DNA from: an uncultured Clostridiaceae bacterium
GTDB taxonomy: Bacteria > Bacillota > Clostridia > TANB77 > CAG-508
Direction: 5' to 3'
DNA length: 9,886 bases
Assembly (NCBI GenBank): GCA_958417695.1
Contig: CATZDQ010000052.1
Span: forward strand, 1-9,886
Positions 6,807 through 9,886 of the stretch are shown one piece after another (positions within the stretch are counted from its first letter, which is position 1; each line of letters starts with the position of its first letter). The notes below the pieces were generated by a model, which saw nothing but the letters and a program-made list of their open reading frames with translations, had not been told where the DNA came from and did not search any database. The position numbers were made by a program, and so were the translations under genes.

Positions 6807-8039
6807 ATGAAAGAAAAAGCAAAACAGAAAGGTGTTACTTTAATTGCATTGGTTATTACAATTATTATATTAATTATTTTAGCAGGTGTAGCTATCAATG
6901 CTTTAATTGGAGAAAATGGACTCATTACACAAGCAAAACAAGCTAAATCGGAGACATTAAATGCACAAGTAGATAGTGATGCAAAATTAAAAGACTTAGC
7001 TGAAGAAATTGATAAGCAAGTAGAAGGAAATGGTGGAAAGAATACTACCGTAGAAGAAATAAAAAATAATGGAACTTTTGCAATAGGAAATATGGAAGTA
7101 AAAGATAATAAAGGAAATAAAGTTGTCATACCGGACGGATTTAAAATAGCTGAGGATTCAGGCATCAATGTATCAGAAGGAATTGTCATAGAAGATAATG
7201 ATTTAAGTATTGATGGAAATGGAAATTCAAGAGGGAATCAATTTGTTTGGGTACCAGTTAGTAATTTAAATCAAGATGGGAATAATCCAATTATAAAAGC
7301 AGACGGAACAGAAATAGAAATTACATTAGGAAGATATACATTTGAAACAGATGGGACAGAATCATTAGTTCAAAATGCAGAAAAATATTTAGATGAAACA
7401 CTGATACCGTCACATTATAAAGAATTAACAATAGCAAGAATATCAAATAATTCTAGTGGATTAGATGCAACAAATACGACAGCCAAAAACTTGAAAGGCT
7501 TTATAGATAGTGTCAGATTAAATGGAGGTTATTATATAGCAAGGTATGAAGCTAGTTATCGAGATGGTAAAAAACCATATTCAAAAGTCAGTGTAACAGC
7601 AACAACTTCTTCAACACAAACAGATGGAAAGCTATGGAACAATATTACACAATTAAAAGCAGCAGAAGCAGCAAAAGCTATGTATAGTAATTCTCATTTT
7701 GAAGCAGATTTAATGAATAGTTATGCATGGGATACAGCTATAAGTTATATACAGAAATGTTCGGGTGATACAGATTATAGTAGGAAGAATTCTGTAAATA
7801 CATCTATTGCTAACACAGGAAAAACTGGAGATGAAGTGTGCAAAATTCATGATATGGCTTCTAATTTATATGAGTGGACAACAGAATATTCAACAAATAA
7901 AGATACCTCTAAGGCAGATCCTTGTGTTAATAGAGGTGGTTATTATTTCAATTCTACTTTTTATACTAGCATTCGTGGCTATCATAGTGTAACAGGTAGC
8001 TATAGCTATAGCTCTTTTCGTCCAATATTGTATATGTAA
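6807..8039 (+). CDS. Prepilin-like surface protein with C-terminal FGE/C-type-lectin-like domain (candidate variable protein)
   Basis: A 410-residue protein. Residues 1-9 are basic and end in QKG. A 21-residue hydrophobic helix follows (VTLIALVITIIILIILAGVAI, residues 10-30), then GENGLITQAKQAK and a short helix. This is a class III (type IV pilin-like) leader with predicted cleavage after Gly9. Position +5 is Ala rather than the usual Glu. Residues ~85-160 are a polar, Asn/Gly/Asp-rich stalk, and FVWVPVSNL (~148-156) opens the distal domain. Later motifs YYIARYEAS, LMNSYAWDTAISYIQKC, EVCKIHDMASNLYEWTTEY (343-361), VNRGGYYFNS (374-383) and the final FRPILYM resemble the formylglycine-generating-enzyme/SUMF1 C-type-lectin fold. 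That fold is used by many retroelement-diversified proteins. Codons 379-405 are 25/27 pyrimidine-ending. The protein would be membrane-anchored or pilus-assembled and display its C-terminus. Pilin assembly genes are absent here. The enzyme active-site cysteines of FGE cannot be confirmed, so a binding role is more likely. Confidence 0.85.
   Translation: MKEKAKQKGVTLIALVITIIILIILAGVAINALIGENGLITQAKQAKSETLNAQVDSDAKLKDLAEEIDKQVEGNGGKNTTVEEIKNNGTFAIGNMEVKDNKGNKVVIPDGFKIAEDSGINVSEGIVIEDNDLSIDGNGNSRGNQFVWVPVSNLNQDGNNPIIKADGTEIEITLGRYTFETDGTESLVQNAEKYLDETLIPSHYKELTIARISNNSSGLDATNTTAKNLKGFIDSVRLNGGYYIARYEASYRDGKKPYSKVSVTATTSSTQTDGKLWNNITQLKAAEAAKAMYSNSHFEADLMNSYAWDTAISYIQKCSGDTDYSRKNSVNTSIANTGKTGDEVCKIHDMASNLYEWTTEYSTNKDTSKADPCVNRGGYYFNSTFYTSIRGYHSVTGSYSYSSFRPILYM
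7929..8024 (+). other. Candidate DGR-type variable region (VR) at the 3' end of the pilin-like gene
   Basis: Residues 375-406 begin at the conserved NRGG and end at the conserved FRP that close C-type-lectin variable domains. Between them almost every codon is NNY: TAT, AGC, AGT, ACT, CAT, TTT, GGC, CGT. These differ from AAC/AAT only at adenine positions or are fixed non-A codons, as adenine-directed mutagenesis of a template would leave them. The rest of the gene uses mostly A-ending codons. A TAGCTA tandem lies at 7997-8013. No template repeat or reverse transcriptase is in the window. Confidence 0.45.
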
Positions 8040-8079
8040 TAATATATGATAAAAAAGATAAAATTGAATGAACATATAT

Positions 8080-8122
8080 TTTTGTTATGACACTTACAAA
8101 ATATAGAAATGCAGTATGGAGA
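8080..8122 (+). repeat. Direct repeat, right copy (displaced yjjX 3' end)
   Basis: A second copy of the yjjX C-terminal coding end, translating in frame as FVMTLTKYRNAVWR, with no upstream yjjX sequence. It diverges from the left copy at four positions, mostly giving conservative changes (A to T; ET to AV). This suggests it came from a related allele rather than a very recent duplication. The terminator at 8131-8159 follows directly, so this copy may retain the original yjjX downstream context, with the pilin-like gene inserted between. Confidence 0.82.
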
Positions 8123-8130
8123 AGAAAGAA

Positions 8131-8159
8131 ACAGTCTAAGTTTAGCTTAGACTGTTTTT
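8131..8159 (+). terminator. Rho-independent terminator after the pilin-like gene
   Basis: A perfect 10-bp stem, ACAGTCTAAG (8131-8140) with CTTAGACTGT (8146-8155), closes a TTTAG loop and runs into a T tract (8155-8159). It ends plus-strand transcription from the pilin-like gene. The opposite strand has only an interrupted T-rich tract (TTTCTTTCTTC), so bidirectional use is possible. Confidence 0.88.
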
Positions 8160-8171
8160 GGACAGAAAGGA

Positions 8172-8195
8172 GGCCATCCTTTAGAGGGGATGGCC
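8172..8195 (-). terminator. Terminator hairpin of the minus-strand 73-residue gene
   Basis: A perfect 8-bp GC-rich stem, GGCCATCC (8172-8179) with GGATGGCC (8188-8195), and an 8-base loop. It lies 17 bases beyond the TAA of the minus-strand gene. Read on the minus strand it is followed by TCCTTTCTGTCC, an imperfect T tract, so efficiency is uncertain. The position between convergent genes supports the role. Confidence 0.7.
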
Positions 8196-8211
8196 ATAAA
8201 CAATAGAAGGT

Positions 8212-8433
8212 TTACTTCTTTGAACTATGAGGAAAAGGAAAATAATTGCCTCCCGAATCCTCACCAGTAGCGATAACCTGATTTGCTTTCCGGATGAGCT
8301 GTTGGGCTGTACTGATAGTACAACCATCATACAGAAGCAGACCATTTTCAAAAATAATGACAGCACCGTTATGTTCCATGCCTAACTTGCTGTTGACTAT
8401 ACTGTCAGCGGTAGTAGGATTTACATGTGTCAT
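8212..8433 (-). CDS. Small protein of unknown function (73 residues)
   Basis: I do not recognise this protein. It begins MTHVNPTTADSIVNSKLGME, has a hydrophobic centre with two strand-like stretches (GAVIIFENGLLLYDG, residues 23-37), then a helix (TAQQLIRKANQVIATGE) and a disordered-looking Gly/Pro/Ser end. There is no signal peptide and no convincing membrane helix, so it is probably a small soluble alpha/beta protein. It is supported as a real gene by AAAGGAGC (8451-8444), 10 bases before the ATG, by a TTGTCA/TATACT promoter upstream, and by a hairpin just past the stop. It is the only minus-strand gene in the AT-rich part. Its codons (GGC, CTG, ATC, ACC, CTC) and G+C are visibly higher than those of both neighbours, suggesting acquisition from another genome. 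Two similar single-gene units, this one and the pilin-like gene, are inserted side by side. Confidence 0.72.
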   Translation of the reverse strand: MTHVNPTTADSIVNSKLGMEHNGAVIIFENGLLLYDGCTISTAQQLIRKANQVIATGEDSGGNYFPFPHSSKK

Positions 8434-8477
8434 TTCTTTTTAAGCTCCTTTCTGCATCAAGGTTTTTAGTTAAAAAG

Positions 8478-8507
8478 AGTATATCACAATGCGACATAAA
8501 ATGACAA
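8478..8507 (-). promoter_or_regulatory. Sigma-A promoter for the 73-residue minus-strand gene
   Basis: Read on the minus strand, TTGTCA (8507-8502) and TATACT (8483-8478) are separated by 18 bases, each box a 5/6 match to consensus. This gives a leader of about 35-40 bases before the AAAGGAGC ribosome-binding site. It is divergent from the plus-strand promoter at 8540-8568, 33 bases away. Confidence 0.7.
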
Positions 8508-8539
8508 GATATTTATGAAAATAAAAAAATATAAAACAA

Positions 8540-8568
8540 TTGACAACATAAAATAAAAATGATAGAAT
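8540..8568 (+). promoter_or_regulatory. Sigma-A promoter for the HD/alkyltransferase/Nudix genes
   Basis: A perfect -35 box, TTGACA (8540-8545), a 17-base spacer and TAGAAT (8563-8568), a 5/6 match to TATAAT. The predicted start near 8575 leaves a leader of about 77 bases before ATG 8653. This is the strongest promoter match in the window. Confidence 0.8.
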
Positions 8569-8585
8569 ACAAACACAAGTTTGTA
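8568..8585 (+). promoter_or_regulatory. Palindromic candidate operator over the transcription start
   Basis: TACAAACACAAGTTTGTA is a 7-bp perfect inverted repeat around a 4-base centre. It overlaps the last base of the -10 box and covers the predicted start site, where a bound repressor would block initiation. The size and symmetry resemble operators of TetR-family dimers, but no regulator gene is in the window. As an RNA hairpin it would be weak (AU-rich, 4-base loop), so a DNA operator is the better reading. Confidence 0.5.
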
Positions 8586-8652
8586 ATGAAATATATCAGA
8601 AAATTAATAAAATCAAAATTTAAAAATTAAAATTGAAAGAAAAGGTGATTGT

Positions 8653-9228
8653 ATGAATAGAGAAGAAGCATTTGTGTTATTAAAAAAATATAATCAGGAG
8701 CCATTTCATATAGAACATGGTATTACGGTAGAAAATGTGATGCGTTATTTTGCAAAAATGCTAGGTTATGAGGAGGAGTTTTGGGGAATGGTAGGCCTTT
8801 TACATGATGTAGATTTCGAGAAATATCCAGAACAGCATTGCATAAAAGCACAGGAAATTTTAAAAGAGGCGGGTGCTTCAGAAGAAATGATTCATGCGAT
8901 ATGTAGTCATGGATATGGATTAGTAGTAGATATTCAGCCAGAACACGAAATGGAAAAAGTATTATTTGCTGTAGATGAATTAACAGGTTTAATTGGAGCT
9001 GCTGCAAAAATGAGACCTTCTAAGAGTACAAAAGATATGGAAGTTTCTAGTTTAAAAAAGAAATTTAAAGATAAGAAGTTTGCAGCGGGGTGTTCGAGAG
9101 AAGTTATAAAGCAAGGTGCAGATATGTTGGGATGGGAGCTAGAGACATTACTAGATAAGACATTAACCGCTATGAAAGAGTCAGAAGACAACATCCGTAA
9201 AGAGATGGAACATGATAAACAAGCTTAA
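8653..9228 (+). CDS. HD-domain phosphohydrolase
   Basis: A 191-residue soluble protein with an HD metal-dependent phosphohydrolase domain. The likely metal site is His22 (FHIEHGITVEN), the His51-Asp52 doublet (GLLHDVDFE) and Asp109 (LFAVDELTG), in the expected H...HD...D order, with accessory His81/His86 (HAICSHGYG). It matches the compact HDIG-type hydrolases of Firmicutes. Known members of the wider superfamily dephosphorylate nucleotides or cleave cyclic dinucleotides; the substrate here is unknown. The C-terminal third is a charged helical tail (SSLKKKFKDKKFAAGCSREVIKQGADMLG, then DKTLTAMKESEDNIRKEMEHDKQA). AAAGGTG precedes ATG 8653. The gene heads a three-gene unit whose next gene, an alkyltransferase, starts 15 bases after the stop. 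Codon use matches the AT-rich operon at 887-6683. Confidence 0.88.
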   Translation: MNREEAFVLLKKYNQEPFHIEHGITVENVMRYFAKMLGYEEEFWGMVGLLHDVDFEKYPEQHCIKAQEILKEAGASEEMIHAICSHGYGLVVDIQPEHEMEKVLFAVDELTGLIGAAAKMRPSKSTKDMEVSSLKKKFKDKKFAAGCSREVIKQGADMLGWELETLLDKTLTAMKESEDNIRKEMEHDKQA

Positions 9229-9243
9229 AAAGGAGTGCTACCT

Positions 9244-9717
9244 ATGGTATATTATCAGATACAAGATACAAAGATAGGACCAATGATGATACAAGAATTA
9301 GAAGAAAAGATAATTTCTATAAAATGTTACAAGGAGCCGTTGGTATTATCCGAAAATCTTATGAAAAAGGAAACGCCACTTTTACATTTGGTATTTGAAC
9401 AAATACAGGCGTACTTAGAAGGAAGAAGAAAGAAATTTACTATTCCCATACAGACACATGGAACCGATTTTCAAGAACGTGTTTGGGAAGCACTTAGACA
9501 AATTCCCTATGGAGAAACAAGAACGTATGGAGAAATTGCAAAACAAGTAGGCAATCCCAAAGCGGCAAGAGCAGTAGGAGCAGCCAATCATGTAAATCCT
9601 CTTATTATTGTAACACCATGCCATCGTGTGATTGGGAGCAATCATCAATTAGTAGGCTATGCAGAAGGGATAGATATAAAAGAAAAATTATTGAAAATGG
9701 AAAAAGAAAATCGATAA
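9244..9717 (+). CDS. ogt: Methylated-DNA--[protein]-cysteine S-methyltransferase
   Basis: A 157-residue suicide repair protein that transfers alkyl groups from O6-alkylguanine (and O4-alkylthymine) in DNA to its own cysteine. The PCHRV active-site motif is at residues 125-129 (Cys126). It is preceded by the helix-turn-helix region RVWEALRQIPYGETRTYGEIAKQVGNPKAARAVG (79-112), including the conserved RAVG with the arginine finger and the Asn hinge (AANHVNP), and followed by GYAEGIDIKEKLL. The N-terminal 65 residues form the small variable domain (Ogt type, without the zinc/AraC domain of Ada). I chose ATG 9244 over an in-frame GTG at 9235 because AAAAAGGAG (9227-9235) overlaps the GTG but is well placed for 9244. 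A Nudix gene follows 15 bases after the stop, so co-transcription is likely. Confidence 0.96.
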   Translation: MVYYQIQDTKIGPMMIQELEEKIISIKCYKEPLVLSENLMKKETPLLHLVFEQIQAYLEGRRKKFTIPIQTHGTDFQERVWEALRQIPYGETRTYGEIAKQVGNPKAARAVGAANHVNPLIIVTPCHRVIGSNHQLVGYAEGIDIKEKLLKMEKENR

Positions 9718-9732
9718 GAAGGAGTTTTTCAT

Positions 9733-9886
9733 ATGGATAATAAAGAAAAACCTGTTAGAAAAGCAGTTAGATGTTTTTTGATAGAAGATGAGAAAGTAGT
9801 GGTTACAAAATACAAAAAGCCAAATCCAAAAGCGGGTTATTATGAAATACCAGGAGGGCACATCGAAGACGGCGACACTCCAGAGC
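9733..9886 (+). CDS. Nudix hydrolase, N-terminal part (cut by window edge)
   Basis: The first 51 codons of a third Nudix protein are visible: MDNKEKPVRKAVRCFLIEDE, then KVVVTKYKKPNPKAGYYEIP and the start of the Nudix box GGHIEDGDTPE, after which the window ends. The REUXEE helix lies outside, so catalytic integrity cannot be judged. AAGGAG (9718-9723) is 9 bases before ATG 9733. It is the third gene behind the promoter at 8540-8568 and differs in sequence from the Nudix genes at 1856 and 3450. The last ~30 bases are slightly richer in G+C (GACGGCGAC) than the rest of this gene, which may be only the conserved box. Confidence 0.88.
   Translation, partial: MDNKEKPVRKAVRCFLIEDEKVVVTKYKKPNPKAGYYEIPGGHIEDGDTPE

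Noticed and set aside
6725..7189. Minus-strand 154-residue open frame opposite the pilin-like gene
   Set aside because: Its hydrophobic content is the antisense of the pilin helix and Asn/Asp-rich stalk. It has no start signals, and the plus-strand gene is convincing.
8494..8554. Repeated ACATAAAAT at 8494-8502 and 8546-8554 as paired regulator sites for the divergent promoters
   Set aside because: Nine A/T-rich bases recur easily in this composition. The copies are direct, not symmetric, and lie at different positions within the two promoters.
8040..8652. Template repeat for a diversity-generating retroelement downstream of the pilin-like gene
   Set aside because: I looked for a second NRGG...FRP-like sequence rich in AAC/AAT on either strand and found none. 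The interval holds the yjjX remnant, two hairpins, the 73-residue gene and two promoters.
9235..9243. GTG 9235 as start of the alkyltransferase
   Set aside because: It lies within the ribosome-binding site; ATG 9244 has correct spacing and matches the family N-terminus.
9855..9886. Second composition break or chimera at the right edge
   Set aside because: Only about 30 bases are richer in G+C, they are in frame and fit the conserved Nudix box, so the evidence is too thin.
1..9886. tRNA or rRNA genes, CRISPR arrays, insertion sequences with transposase
   Set aside because: I saw no cloverleaf-like sequence, regularly spaced repeats, transposase ORF or terminal inverted repeats.

Overview
The window looks like DNA from an AT-rich, low-GC Gram-positive bacterium (Firmicutes in the broad sense, probably gut-associated and possibly uncultured). 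Evidence for this is strong AGGAGG/GGGAG ribosome-binding sites, A/T-ending codons, tightly packed or overlapping genes, and a pilin-like protein of a type common in gut Clostridia and their relatives. The first ~820 bases are different: they are clearly richer in G+C and hold the end of a fabD-fabG fatty-acid operon on the minus strand. That block stops abruptly inside fabD, so the window either crosses a recombination boundary or is a chimeric assembly join.

Layout. 1-824 (minus): fabG, running off the left edge, preceded by only the last ~57 codons of fabD. 887-6683 (plus): one apparent transcription unit with gaps of 15 bases or less, or overlaps. It encodes a small coiled-coil/two-TM protein, an MBL-fold hydrolase, a Nudix hydrolase, an ASCH-domain protein, a YdcF/DUF218 protein, a second Nudix hydrolase, an ABC ATPase, its large permease, and a YjjX-type inosine/xanthosine triphosphatase broken by one extra base. 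6807-8039 (plus): a prepilin-like protein whose C-terminal domain resembles the formylglycine-generating-enzyme/C-type-lectin fold and ends in a tail like the variable region of diversity-generating retroelements. It has its own promoter and terminator. A 43-bp imperfect direct repeat of the 3' end of yjjX lies on both sides of it. 8212-8433 (minus): an orphan 73-residue gene of foreign-looking composition with its own promoter and terminator. 8653-9886 (plus): an HD-domain phosphohydrolase, an O6-alkylguanine-DNA alkyltransferase and the start of a third Nudix hydrolase, behind a sigma-A-like promoter with a palindrome over the predicted start of transcription.

How the genes may work together. 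The plus-strand genes are unusually rich in enzymes that typically act on damaged or modified nucleotides: two complete Nudix enzymes and one partial, a YjjX-type NTPase, an ASCH protein, an HD hydrolase and an alkyltransferase. A house-cleaning/repair theme is a reasonable inference, but no substrate can be read from the sequence. The most interesting object is the pilin-like gene. Its last ~27 codons are almost all NNY and encode mostly Tyr/Ser/Thr/Phe/His/Asn/Gly, as expected from adenine mutagenesis of AAY codons, and the gene sits like a cassette between duplicated yjjX ends. No reverse transcriptase or template repeat is present here, so the diversification hypothesis rests on the tail alone.
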